The translations under genes were made by a program, and so were the position numbers. From JBBQVS01 sp038211295 (GTDB lineage Bacteria > Chloroflexota > Ktedonobacteria > Ktedonobacterales > Ktedonobacteraceae), in the NCBI GenBank assembly GCA_038211295.1, contig JBBQVS010000102.1, positions 1-12,853 on the forward strand: a DNA stretch of 12,853 nt. Direction: 5' to 3'. This document shows positions 1 through 7,340 of this stretch, one piece after another (the stretch's first letter is position 1; every line of letters begins with the position of its first letter). The notes below the pieces were generated by a model that worked only from the letters and a program-made list of their open reading frames with translations, was not told the DNA's origin and ran no database searches.

Positions 1-483
1 AACAATGCCAGATCAAGGTACAACGTTTCATGGCATGACCCGATGATGAGGGTACTGAAAGAGTAGGATTGCACCCGCCACTCCGTAGGGCCCGACTGGT
101 TTCATGGTATGACCCGATGATGAGGGTACTGAAAGTCTTCAACCTCATCTATTGAAGCGGATTGTGAAGGTTTCATGGCATGACCCGATGATGAGGGTAC
201 TGAAAGTTCGGAGAGCGTGGCAAGCTCCTGTTGCGCTGCTGATTGGTTTCATGGCATGACCCGATGATGAGGGTACTGAAAGGCAATCGGCGAGTTCGCC
301 CAGCACGTCGAGGGTGTGTTTCATGGCATGACCCGATGATGAGGGTACTGAAAGTCCAGTGCCGCGGTTCCAGGTGTGCGACATTCTCTTCGTTTCATGG
401 CATGACCCGATGATGAGGGTACTGAAAGCGAGTTTGTCCATGAGTTCGTCCACCAATGGTGCCGTTTCATGGGATGATCCGAA
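1..483 (+). CRISPR. CRISPR array 1, 3' (leader-distal) end
   Basis: Six 37-nt repeats begin at 25, 99, 170, 246, 318 and 392. They start GTTTCATGGCATGACCC and end GAGGGTACTGAAAG. A seventh, degenerate copy begins at 464. Complete spacers are 37, 34, 39, 35, 37 and 35 nt; bases 1-24 are the end of another spacer, so the array continues to the left. The second repeat has T for C at repeat position 10. The seventh copy keeps about 18 of its first 20 bases, has changes at positions 10 and 15, and then loses all similarity, as expected for the old leader-distal end. The array is therefore transcribed left to right, towards the cas genes. Repeat positions 14-17 (ACCC) and 26-29 (GGGT) form a short stem ending just before the 8-nt tag ACTGAAAG, the expected Cas6 product. 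Confidence 0.97.
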
Positions 484-573
484 GCATGGCGGGGGCAAGC
501 CCCGTCACTACTATATTACCCGTGACGCTGCTTGCACGTGTATAGTAGTGGCACTGGCTTGCCCTGCCATGCT
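483..573. repeat. large imperfect palindrome, REP/MITE-like
   Basis: The arms at 483-515 and 541-573 are inverted copies with a few mismatches and one length difference. Both contain AGCATGGC, GGGCAAGCC and CACTACTATA in that order, one arm read on the opposite strand. The loop is about 25 nt. The left arm holds a nested hairpin, GGGGC-AA-GCCCC. The element has no coding capacity. The outer end falls where the degenerate repeat of array 1 stops matching the consensus. Dispersed GC-rich palindromes with a GGGGCTTGCCCC core are, as I recall, common in Chloroflexota, so a REP-like or MITE-like element is the best reading. No clear target-site duplication is visible. Transcribed, it would fold strongly and could stop or stabilise the array 1 transcript, although no T-run follows. 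Confidence 0.6.
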
Positions 574-625
574 CACGTTTATTTTGCGGAAAGAAAGATT
601 GTGTGTTGCACGATTTGGAAGCAGG

Positions 626-1117
626 TCAGGCGAGGCTTGTTTTTTCGTATATGTCCTCAAAAGGTATGGATACGGGGATGCTTGTCAGCGCAATCATGCT
701 ATTTGGCTTATAGATGCGCGATACCCATATAGCTTCATCGCGGTGGTAGACTTCGACCATTTTCTTTTGTGATGTAATAAGAATATATTCTTCGAGAGAG
801 AGATAGTCAAGATACATCTCACGTTTTTCTCCCCTGTCTATAGTTTCAGTGACTGGCGAAAGTACCTCGACAATGAGACGCGGGTATTGAATATTGCTCT
901 TCTTCTCTCTATCTCTTTCGTCACACCCAACGGTCACGTCTGGATGAACATAGCGCGACTCCGAGAGCTTGAAATGAATATCAGAATTATACACCGTACA
1001 GGGTGTTTTTCGTAACGCGCTATGCAAAATACTTGTTATATTGGTCGCGATAATTGAGTGGTCAGGACTTCCATCTGCCAGCATACGTAAACGTCCATCG
1101 ATGTACTCGTATCGCAC
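626..1117 (-). CDS. Uma2 family (DUF820) restriction-endonuclease-fold protein, N-terminus uncertain
   Basis: From the GTG at 1117 the product has 163 residues. It shows the Uma2/DUF820 pattern: YEYIDGRL near the start, HPDVTVG at about 59-65 (D60), PRLIVEVLSP at about 79-88 (E84), DRGEKREMYLDYLSLEEYILI at 94-114, and an IPFEDIYE-type end. The family has a PD-(D/E)XK nuclease fold; its cellular role is mostly unknown, and it is abundant in Chloroflexota and cyanobacteria. GTG 1117 is the only common start codon in frame, but family-like sequence (DVQDYLALDEKARSVRYEYIDG) continues upstream of it. The frame is open to a TGA at 1214-1216. A good Shine-Dalgarno (GGAG) lies just before in-frame ATC-ATA-GTA codons at 1181-1189, where an ATG would be expected and would give about 186 residues, the usual length. 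The gene may have lost its start codon or may use a rare one. It is divergent from the cas genes and looks like a passenger. Confidence 0.8.
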   Translation of the reverse strand: MRYEYIDGRLRMLADGSPDHSIIATNITSILHSALRKTPCTVYNSDIHFKLSESRYVHPDVTVGCDERDREKKSNIQYPRLIVEVLSPVTETIDRGEKREMYLDYLSLEEYILITSQKKMVEVYHRDEAIWVSRIYKPNSMIALTSIPVSIPFEDIYEKTSLA

Positions 1118-1312
1118 ACTCCTGGCTTTTTCGTCGAGTGCGAGATAATCCTGAACATCTATAAACGGGTATTCTGGTAATACTATGATGTAATCTCCGT
1201 TCCAATGCGTTTGTCAAATTGTGGTTTCTTACGGGTCAAGCAAGCAGAAGTATGCTGCGTTTCTGTATAGGAAGGAAAGAGCTGGTAGTATACTGACTGA
1301 TATGGCTCGCGC

Positions 1313-1341
1313 AGTATAGCAAAAGCGGGAAAAGCAGTCAA
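1313..1341 (-). promoter_or_regulatory. sigma70-type promoter for the Uma2 gene
   Basis: On the - strand, TTGACT (1341-1336) and TATACT (1318-1313) are separated by exactly 17 nt, each one base from the sigma70 consensus. Transcription would start near 1306 and run left into the Uma2 gene, giving a leader of 120-190 nt depending on the true start codon. The call rests only on sequence match and position. Confidence 0.6.
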
Positions 1342-1431
1342 CAAACGTGTTGGAGCAGTTCGGACGTCTTTGTTTTTTCTTGCTTTTTGTTCTGTAGAGA
1401 GCGTATGTTTCAGCGTCTGGCACGCACGACT

Positions 1432-1465
1432 GACTGATGTACAACAATAGCGTGGTACATCAGTC
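1432..1465. repeat. perfect 11-bp inverted repeat (hairpin)
   Basis: GACTGATGTAC at 1432-1442 and its exact reverse complement at 1455-1465 flank a 12-nt loop. No uninterrupted T-run follows on either strand, so it is a poor intrinsic terminator. It could separate the divergent Uma2 and cas transcription units or bind a dimeric protein. The function is unknown. Confidence 0.5.
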
Positions 1466-1675
1466 CTAGATTTCTGTCATTTTTCCATGTTCTATGCTAC
1501 ACTTTTACTCATCAATTGGTATATTGAAATGTAGTGTAGGGGTAAGTATTGTATGTTCTTCTTATCGGGCCATTTGCTCTGGTTTGTCTCTCCCCCATGT
1601 TCTTACCTCTTGCTGTTTGAGCAAATCCTCAGTTTTTTAGAGATTTTCCTTCTGGTTGCATATTGGGAAAAAATT

Positions 1676-1707
1676 CCGCATTCCCTGCGGATTCTGCCCT
1701 GTATACT
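1676..1707 (+). promoter_or_regulatory. operator CCGCA-N5-TGCGG plus -10 box of the WYL-cas operon
   Basis: The perfect inverted repeat CCGCA-TTCCC-TGCGG (1676-1690) is followed after 11 nt by TATACT (1702-1707), a good -10 box. No good -35 is present; the palindrome occupies that position. Expected transcription start is near 1714, giving a 5' leader of about 30 nt before the WYL ATG. The same arrangement, with identical 11-nt spacing, lies before cas1 (10210-10241). A palindrome with half-sites 10 bp apart suits a dimeric HTH protein. The WYL regulator encoded directly downstream is the natural candidate, as repressor or as activator replacing the -35 contact. Confidence 0.65.
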
Positions 1708-1742
1708 TGCCTCAGAAGAAAGAAAGCGAGGTACTACCAATC

Positions 1743-2780
1743 ATGCCAACGTCCGATGGACACAATAAAGCTGATCGCCTCTACCTGCTACAAAAGCTTT
1801 TCGAGCAAAAAGGGCAAAGATTACGCACAAGTGATATTGCAACGCGATTAGGGGTAAGTGAAGATACTGCCAAACGCGATATAGATGAGTTATCTACGAG
1901 TGCACGACTTCCCTTATGTAAAGATGGGCAATTCTGGATACTGATGGAAGATGCGCGTGTCGGGCTACTCAAGGTGCATTTAAGCCTTGCCGAGGCTACC
2001 GCGCTCTACGTGGCGGGTCGTCTTCTCTCACAGATTCACGATGAGCGCAATCGGCACGTTATTCTTGCCCTCACACAACTGATTGATGCGTTGCCTGAGC
2101 AACTTCGTCATCATCAATCCACGCTTGTGCGGATGGCGGAGCAGCGACAACACGAGCAAGATGACCGTTCCGGCATCTTTGAAGCTCTTGCCATTGGCTG
2201 GACGACGCAACGCAAGGTACGCATTCTGTACAAAGCACCGCGTAAAAAGAAGTTTTCGTCTTTGTTCTCGCCCTACCTGTTGGAACCGTCGGGCATTGGT
2301 CGCACCATTTATGTGCTTGGGATGAGCGATCCACCAAACGAGTTCCGCACGTTCAAGCTTGAACGCATCGAGTCCGCAACTGTGACGGAGGAGCCATTTA
2401 CCATACCTGAAAACTTCGATGGCCCGGCACTGCTTGCACGCTCGTGGGGCGTGATGTATGGCGAAGACCCGATCACTGTGCGCCTGCGCTTCTCGGAACA
2501 TGTGCGGCAACGGGTACAAGAGACGCTCTGGCATCCTTCGCAGCAGATTACGCTTACGCCTGAAGGGTGTGAGTGGACGGCCCAGATTGGCGATACGCTG
2601 GAGATCGAGAACTGGATTCGCGGTTGGGGAGCCGATTGCGAGGTGCTTGAGCCACGCGGTCTGCGCGAGAAAATCATGCAGGATGTGCGTCGCGCGGCCC
2701 GTATGTACGGTACTGAGTCTCAAACGCCATCGGCGGCGGATGATAACGCGTTGTTTGATACCTTCTTTGGAGAAGAATAG
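1743..2780 (+). CDS. WYL-domain transcriptional regulator (DeoR-type HTH)
   Basis: A 345-residue protein. Residues 9-60 form a winged helix-turn-helix (RTSDIATRLGVSEDTAKRDIDEL). About 150-220 is the WYL domain (KVRILYK, FSPYLLEP, TIYVLGMSD, FRTFKLERIESA). About 240-318 is the C-terminal WCX extension (DPITVRLRF through GLREKI). Length and order are normal for the YafY/WYL family. ATG 1743 is chosen because GAGGT lies 10 nt upstream (1728-1732) and the protein then starts shortly before the HTH; an upstream in-frame ATG at 1656 would lie ahead of the promoter. WYL regulators often accompany CRISPR-Cas loci, and Sll7009 of Synechocystis represses a type I-D array. Here it is the first gene of the effector operon and probably binds the palindrome in its own promoter. 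Its ligand, and whether it represses or activates, cannot be told from sequence. Confidence 0.9.
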   Translation: MPTSDGHNKADRLYLLQKLFEQKGQRLRTSDIATRLGVSEDTAKRDIDELSTSARLPLCKDGQFWILMEDARVGLLKVHLSLAEATALYVAGRLLSQIHDERNRHVILALTQLIDALPEQLRHHQSTLVRMAEQRQHEQDDRSGIFEALAIGWTTQRKVRILYKAPRKKKFSSLFSPYLLEPSGIGRTIYVLGMSDPPNEFRTFKLERIESATVTEEPFTIPENFDGPALLARSWGVMYGEDPITVRLRFSEHVRQRVQETLWHPSQQITLTPEGCEWTAQIGDTLEIENWIRGWGADCEVLEPRGLREKIMQDVRRAARMYGTESQTPSAADDNALFDTFFGEE

Positions 2781-2790
2781 GAGAAGAATA

Positions 2791-5385
2791 ATGGCACCTG
2801 AAAAAGAAGCACTACGCCCATTTCAACGCAAGGTTTTGCAGTTCATCATGGAGGGAAAAAATGTTATCCTGCAAGCACCGACAGGTGCGGGCAAAACGCG
2901 GGCAGCACTCGCGCCGTTCATAAAAAATCTGGACGGCGACGGGAACGCTTTGCCCCTTTCGTGCATCTATGCGACGCCGTTGCGGGTTCTCTCGACGCAG
3001 TTTTACACAGAGTTTTCCGAACGTATCGCGCGTCTGGATAGCACACGGGGAACCGATTTTGGACGGCTCTATAAGCGTTTGGAGCGAAGCCCCGTTTCAA
3101 TTCAGACTGGTGAGCAGGCTGACGATGCACAATTCGAGTCGTTGCTGACCTTTTGTACCATCGATCAACTGCTCGCGAGTCTGCTCGCGCTTCCTTATGG
3201 TGTGGGGCGGAGTCGGGCCAACATGAATGTGGGGGCGGTGCTTGGCTCGTATCTCGTGTTTGATGAGTTTCATCTGTACCCACTAAAAGAGAGCGGTGAG
3301 AGTATCTATGGTGCGCGAACAACCACGCTGGCAATGCTGGCTCAACTCAAAGATATCTCACGCTTTATTCTGATGACCGCCACTTTTTCGCGTGTGCTAC
3401 TCGATGAACTCAAGGTGTTGCTCAACGCGGAAGTTGTGATTGTTGAGGATGAAGAAGAGTTATGCCAGCTTGCGGATGGGCGGCAACGCTTCTTCAAGGT
3501 TGCGGACGACGCGATGACTACCGAGGCTCTGCTGGCTCAACATACTGATTGTTCAATGGTTGTTTGCAACACGGTGGGACGCGCACAACAGACGTACTGG
3601 CAGCTCAAACAACGCGCGAACGAGCGTGGCATAGAGGTTGTGCTTTTGCATAGCCGTTTGACAACGCAAGACCGTCGAGAGCGTTCTGAAAGAGTGATGA
3701 AGGAACTTGGCAAGGCACCCGCTACCTGGCCCGACGAGACGCGTTACGGGTGGCGGGATGGAGAATACTTTGGGAAGAATATGATTGTTGTGGCGACACA
3801 GGTTGTTGAGGTTGGCCTGGATATCTCGGTGCGAACGTTGCACACGGAGATCGCGCCCGCTAACAGCTTAATACAACGTGCAGGCCGCTGTGCGCGTTTC
3901 GCGCGGCAGCACGGGACGGTTATTGTTTATGACTTGCCTCTCGATGACGCGGGGAAACGGGTAACGACGCTTCCCTATGACTCGTCTCTGTGTGACGCAA
4001 CGCTGCAAGCTGTGCGCGAGCTTGATGGTGAGCAATCGGTAGACTTTCGCGCGGAGCAAAACTTGCTGGATATCGTGCATACGCAAGAAGATACGGAGCT
4101 GCTCGAACGCTTCAAAAAGCGGCGCGAAAGCATTGTGAACGAGGTGTTTACGAGCTTGAAGGAGAGTTCATCTAGCGCGGTTTCAACGCTTATTCGCGAT
4201 GTGGCGCAGGTGCAGATTCTTATTCACGACGACCCGAACGCGGCCATCACAACCGAACCCTGGCGATGGCAGAGTTTCTCTATGCATCCCCGCTCGCTTG
4301 CCGCGCACATGAAACACCTGCAAGAGCAAAGAGGCGATGCCGAGTGGGTGTGTAAGGAGGCGATAGCGGACGCTGTAAAGGAAGACGCGGAAGCAGACTC
4401 ACGACAGAAGACGACGTTTCACTGGCAAGAAATCGCCTATACTGGCAATCAGCAAAGCGTGGAACGTTCATTACGCAATGCCGTTATGGTTGTTCTACCA
4501 AGCACTCTTGCGACCTATCACGAAGACCTGGGGTTTCTTCTACGTGATGAACGGCTTACCATGCCCTGGACGACCTATCAGAGTGTATGCCTAGACGCAA
4601 AACCGAAAAAGGGGAAAGCAAGACCAATCGAGCAACGCTCTTATAAGGAACACATTGAAGGGTTGATTAACGGCTATAACGCGGGCATCGCACGCCAACT
4701 CGCGTATGTTACAGGCATGTTAGAGACATTGTTAGAGGTGCCACATGGGACTATCGATCAGGCTATTCGTCTGGCGATTGCCTGTCACGATGTGGGAAAG
4801 CTCAGCGTGAAGTGGCAGCAGTGGGCGTGGGAATGGCAGCACTTGCTCTACGAACGTGAGGGCTGGGGTGTCTATTCGCAAAAGCCAACCTTCTTTTTCG
4901 CGAAGACCGACTACGATTCACAGTCTCCGCAGCAGAGGCAATGGCAGCGCGAAACGCACGCGAAGCGGCCTAACCATGCCTGCGAAAGTGTGGTTGCCAG
5001 TATGAGCGTGCTTGCCGATAGCCTCGGTATAAAGACGCGTGATAGTCGCTTGCTCCCTGTTCTTCGCGCAGTGTGTGCCGCGATAGCGCGTCACCACAGC
5101 GCGAACGCGCATACGTCAGAGGCGTTTCAGCTAAAACCGGGGGCGGCAGAGGCGATACAGGAAGCTCTTGAAGTGACCTGTCAGACGCGCACCTGGACAT
5201 ATACGCCCACACTCCTCAAAACGGAGGTGATGTCAGCGCGAACTCTTACGCCATCAACCGATGAGGCAAGGACGCTTATCACAGAGCCGAAACGAGGGCG
5301 AGAACTCGAAACGTGGTTGTACTTCGTGATTGTACGCGCCCTGCGACTCGCCGATCAGCGTGCCGACAGCTTTGGCGATAAGTAA
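2791..5385 (+). CDS. cas3: CRISPR-associated helicase-nuclease Cas3, HD domain at the C-terminus
   Basis: An 864-residue protein that unwinds and degrades target DNA after Cascade binding. The superfamily 2 helicase comes first: Walker A APTGAGKT (29-36), ATPLR (61-65), DEFH box (158-161), TAT (196-198), CNT (259-261), VVATQVVEVGLDIS (333-346) and QRAGRCAR (362-369). The HD nuclease follows at about 615-830, with H621, CHDVGK (H666-D667), H729 and RHHS (H768, H769) as likely metal ligands. Common Cas3 proteins have HD before helicase; the reverse order is known mainly from subtype I-U/I-G and some variants. ATG 2791 is preceded at 7 nt by AGGAG (2779-2783), which overlaps the WYL stop codon, so the two genes are probably translationally coupled. 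The frame is open further upstream, but only inside the WYL gene. Confidence 0.96.
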   Translation: MAPEKEALRPFQRKVLQFIMEGKNVILQAPTGAGKTRAALAPFIKNLDGDGNALPLSCIYATPLRVLSTQFYTEFSERIARLDSTRGTDFGRLYKRLERSPVSIQTGEQADDAQFESLLTFCTIDQLLASLLALPYGVGRSRANMNVGAVLGSYLVFDEFHLYPLKESGESIYGARTTTLAMLAQLKDISRFILMTATFSRVLLDELKVLLNAEVVIVEDEEELCQLADGRQRFFKVADDAMTTEALLAQHTDCSMVVCNTVGRAQQTYWQLKQRANERGIEVVLLHSRLTTQDRRERSERVMKELGKAPATWPDETRYGWRDGEYFGKNMIVVATQVVEVGLDISVRTLHTEIAPANSLIQRAGRCARFARQHGTVIVYDLPLDDAGKRVTTLPYDSSLCDATLQAVRELDGEQSVDFRAEQNLLDIVHTQEDTELLERFKKRRESIVNEVFTSLKESSSSAVSTLIRDVAQVQILIHDDPNAAITTEPWRWQSFSMHPRSLAAHMKHLQEQRGDAEWVCKEAIADAVKEDAEADSRQKTTFHWQEIAYTGNQQSVERSLRNAVMVVLPSTLATYHEDLGFLLRDERLTMPWTTYQSVCLDAKPKKGKARPIEQRSYKEHIEGLINGYNAGIARQLAYVTGMLETLLEVPHGTIDQAIRLAIACHDVGKLSVKWQQWAWEWQHLLYEREGWGVYSQKPTFFFAKTDYDSQSPQQRQWQRETHAKRPNHACESVVASMSVLADSLGIKTRDSRLLPVLRAVCAAIARHHSANAHTSEAFQLKPGAAEAIQEALEVTCQTRTWTYTPTLLKTEVMSARTLTPSTDEARTLITEPKRGRELETWLYFVIVRALRLADQRADSFGDK

Positions 5386-5430
5386 GTATCACGATGTGAG
5401 GAACGCGGCAAAAGCCGTAGAAAGGAATGT

Positions 5431-7296
5431 ATGGATACCTGTTATTATGTCGAGAAGGCCAATGGGACATCGGCGGATACGTTACTCGCCGTTGGCCTGG
5501 CCTCTGTGATGGGGAATATATCGTTGCTACAGCACGGAACGCAGGATGGTATTTTTCTGCGTGATAGTGGCCCGTCGCTGGACATCATACTTAAATTTCC
5601 TATAGACATTGAAACGCTGGCCGACGCTCAGATGGAGAGTTTGCAAATTGTGTTACCGCTTGACTCAAGCCGACAGCGCGAAAAGCAGGAGAAGAAGGGA
5701 AATACGCGCAAACTCGACGGCTTTGACTATGACCAGAAGATGGAAGAGGATCGAGCGTACCGTGAGATTGTCAAAAAGCTGGGGCCGGGCCTGCAAACGC
5801 CAGAGGCGAGGATAAGGAAGGCACCCGAATTACCGCTTTTCTGTGAGCCAGATACGCGGTTAGGGCATTATCGGGCCATCAACCATATGAAGATCGCCGC
5901 GTCTTTCAACGAGCTGGCGATACGCTGGGACAAGCTTACGCCAGAGCAGAAACGGCTTCATCTTCAGTTGCTCCTAGACCTCTTTCATGAGGTTCCTAAT
6001 GATGTCGCGGGCGCACTGTCACGCTGGCAAAAAATGGCAAAAGAGCTGGGCATCAAGGAAAGCGCGACAGTGACCGCGCTGCAAATTATCAATCCGACAA
6101 TGGGTAAGGGAGCGAACCGGGCGAAGGCGAACGAACTGACGGTTGGCAATCAAGAGAGTTTCTGGCTGCTTGAACTGCTCAAGTTTCGCGGCTTTATGGA
6201 GGCTGCCGCGCCGCTTTTGATACGCGAGAGCGACAACCGTAAGACGTATGTGTTGCAACCGCGTTTTGTCAAGCTCACGCTTTTGCAGAACATCATGAAG
6301 GAGTTTCGCGCCGTCTTCTGGTCTACAACCGCCGTCAAGCTGGACGTGTTTGCCTCGTTACGTTTCGCGCAGGTGGTGGTCGAGCAATACAAAACGTTTT
6401 TTGAGCATGATGCATTCCTGGAAGCGTGGCTGCCAGAAGAGCCGACAAGCCTGGCCCATGATTTCGAGGTGACGTTTTATAAACATCTGGGCAGTGCTCA
6501 CGCGACGATGAACCTCGCGACGCTTGGCATTCCAACCTGGCTGCCCAGATTAGAGAACCTGGAACAGGTGCTTGCGACGCAGGAGGTGCTAGAAGAACAC
6601 GTGCAGCTTGTCCGCAACATTCGCAATAGCAAAGGGGAGGAAGGGGCGGAAGAGTATGAGTTGTTGCGTTTCTACCGCGATTTTCTTTCAGGCAACTCAC
6701 TTGTGCCATTCTGGAAGTTCACTACCGCGTACAGTGGCTATCTGCTTCATGCACGCGAAAAAAACCCCTACATCAAACAACTCAGTTATAAGGGATTGGA
6801 GTACGTTATCATGGGTACACAAAACAACGCGGACGCGGTAGCGATTCTCGCGAGTCAGGGCTTTCAACGTATCGCGGACGCCATTCGCCGCTCAACCGTG
6901 TTCGCGCAGTATCGGCGGAGCCAGCACGAGGATCGCACTTATGAGGTGCGCTATGGGCTGGGTCAGGAACTCATGCGAAAGGCACGCTATGGGAAAGAGT
7001 TCACCATCGCGCTCGCTGAGTTTCTGCTTGAGTACAATGCTGAGACCGCACGCGAGGACGAGAAGGCGGTGCGAAAAATCACGAACGAAACGCGAGCAGA
7101 ACATCCTCGCCCCTTGACATCACAGGATCGCATCTCGCACAATCTGCGTTTCGCGACCAGCGAGCGCGATTTTAGCGAGGTTGTGGAGCTTATCAACACC
7201 TACGGCTCCGAGCTGGTTGGCTCTATGCTGATTGCATGTGGCTATTCTTTCAAGGGCGGCGTTCAGCGCGACAGCAGCAACCACGATACACACTAA
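5431..7296 (+). CDS. cas8: Cas8-like large subunit of Cascade
   Basis: A 621-residue protein called mainly by position: one large gene between cas3 and cas7. In type I loci this is the PAM-recognising large subunit that recruits Cas3. It is rich in charged residues, has no signal peptide or membrane segment, and lacks the HD and GGDD residues expected of a Cas10d. The N-terminus (YYVEKANGTSADTLLAVGLASVMG) and the helical C-terminus (AIRRSTVFAQYRRS, YEVRYGLGQELMRKARYG) look like conserved blocks of Cas8 proteins found with DevR-type Cas7, but I cannot name the subtype with certainty. A basic, charged stretch at about 70-110 may be a disordered linker. AAAGGA lies 4 nt before ATG 5431. The gap from cas3 is 45 nt. 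The C-terminal part may also be made separately as a small subunit from an internal start at 6811. Confidence 0.75.
   Translation: MDTCYYVEKANGTSADTLLAVGLASVMGNISLLQHGTQDGIFLRDSGPSLDIILKFPIDIETLADAQMESLQIVLPLDSSRQREKQEKKGNTRKLDGFDYDQKMEEDRAYREIVKKLGPGLQTPEARIRKAPELPLFCEPDTRLGHYRAINHMKIAASFNELAIRWDKLTPEQKRLHLQLLLDLFHEVPNDVAGALSRWQKMAKELGIKESATVTALQIINPTMGKGANRAKANELTVGNQESFWLLELLKFRGFMEAAAPLLIRESDNRKTYVLQPRFVKLTLLQNIMKEFRAVFWSTTAVKLDVFASLRFAQVVVEQYKTFFEHDAFLEAWLPEEPTSLAHDFEVTFYKHLGSAHATMNLATLGIPTWLPRLENLEQVLATQEVLEEHVQLVRNIRNSKGEEGAEEYELLRFYRDFLSGNSLVPFWKFTTAYSGYLLHAREKNPYIKQLSYKGLEYVIMGTQNNADAVAILASQGFQRIADAIRRSTVFAQYRRSQHEDRTYEVRYGLGQELMRKARYGKEFTIALAEFLLEYNAETAREDEKAVRKITNETRAEHPRPLTSQDRISHNLRFATSERDFSEVVELINTYGSELVGSMLIACGYSFKGGVQRDSSNHDTH
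6811..7296 (+). CDS. possible internally translated small subunit (Cas11) within cas8
   Basis: No separate small-subunit gene is present. At codon 461 of cas8 an in-frame ATG (6811) is preceded by GGAG (6798-6801) with ideal 9-nt spacing. This would give a 161-residue, mostly helical, charged protein equal to the C-terminus of Cas8. Internal translation of Cas11 from the large-subunit gene is established for types I-B, I-C and I-D. Size, position and helical character fit. Evidence here is only the Shine-Dalgarno, the ATG and the missing gene. A later in-frame ATG at 6973 has AGGAA too close to be as good. Confidence 0.38.
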   Translation: MGTQNNADAVAILASQGFQRIADAIRRSTVFAQYRRSQHEDRTYEVRYGLGQELMRKARYGKEFTIALAEFLLEYNAETAREDEKAVRKITNETRAEHPRPLTSQDRISHNLRFATSERDFSEVVELINTYGSELVGSMLIACGYSFKGGVQRDSSNHDTH

Positions 7297-7340
7297 ACGT
7301 TTTTTGTTTATGACGGTAAAGAGATAGAGGAGTTTTTCCG

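Larger units (their letters stand above)
1118..1742. other. intergenic region between Uma2 and the WYL regulator
   Basis: I find no convincing gene here apart from the N-terminal extension of the Uma2 frame up to 1213. The region holds the Uma2 promoter, the near-identical direct repeat ACTGACTGATAT / ACTGACTGATGT at 1292-1303 and 1429-1440, and an 11-bp hairpin at 1432-1465. It also holds an 8-bp inverted repeat, ATTTGCTC (1572-1579) and GAGCAAAT (1619-1626), and the operator-promoter of the cas operon at 1676-1707. An extended -10 match, TGC-TACACT at 1495-1503, is too weak to call because it has no -35. Confidence 0.6.

Noticed and set aside
213..223. Possible self-targeting spacer: GAGCGTGGCAA in spacer 3 of array 1 matches cas7 at 7821-7831.
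   Set aside because: Only 11 bases match and the flanks diverge; a match this short is expected by chance in 13 kb and is not a protospacer.
145..498. A long open frame on the - strand across array 1, and a similar one at 12375-12713 across array 2.
   Set aside because: The products are repeated translations of CRISPR repeats (SVPSSSGHAMK and SVPSPSGRALK types), an artefact of a 37-nt repeat with spacers that keep frame, not proteins.
1656..1742. Upstream in-frame extension of the WYL gene from ATG 1656.
   Set aside because: It would start upstream of the operator and -10 box at 1676-1707 and has no Shine-Dalgarno; ATG 1743 has GAGGT at 10 nt and suits the family N-terminus.
2028..2723. 231-residue open frame on the - strand opposite the WYL gene.
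   Set aside because: It is a shadow of a well-supported gene, with no recognisable domain and an atypical composition.
2458..2790. 111-residue N-terminal extension of Cas3.
   Set aside because: It lies entirely inside the WYL gene in another frame, is arginine- and cysteine-rich and unlike Cas3; ATG 2791 has a good AGGAG at 7 nt.
5406..5417. CGGC-AAAA-GCCG hairpin between cas3 and cas8 as a terminator.
   Set aside because: The stem is only 4 bp with no T-run; at most a minor RNA hairpin.
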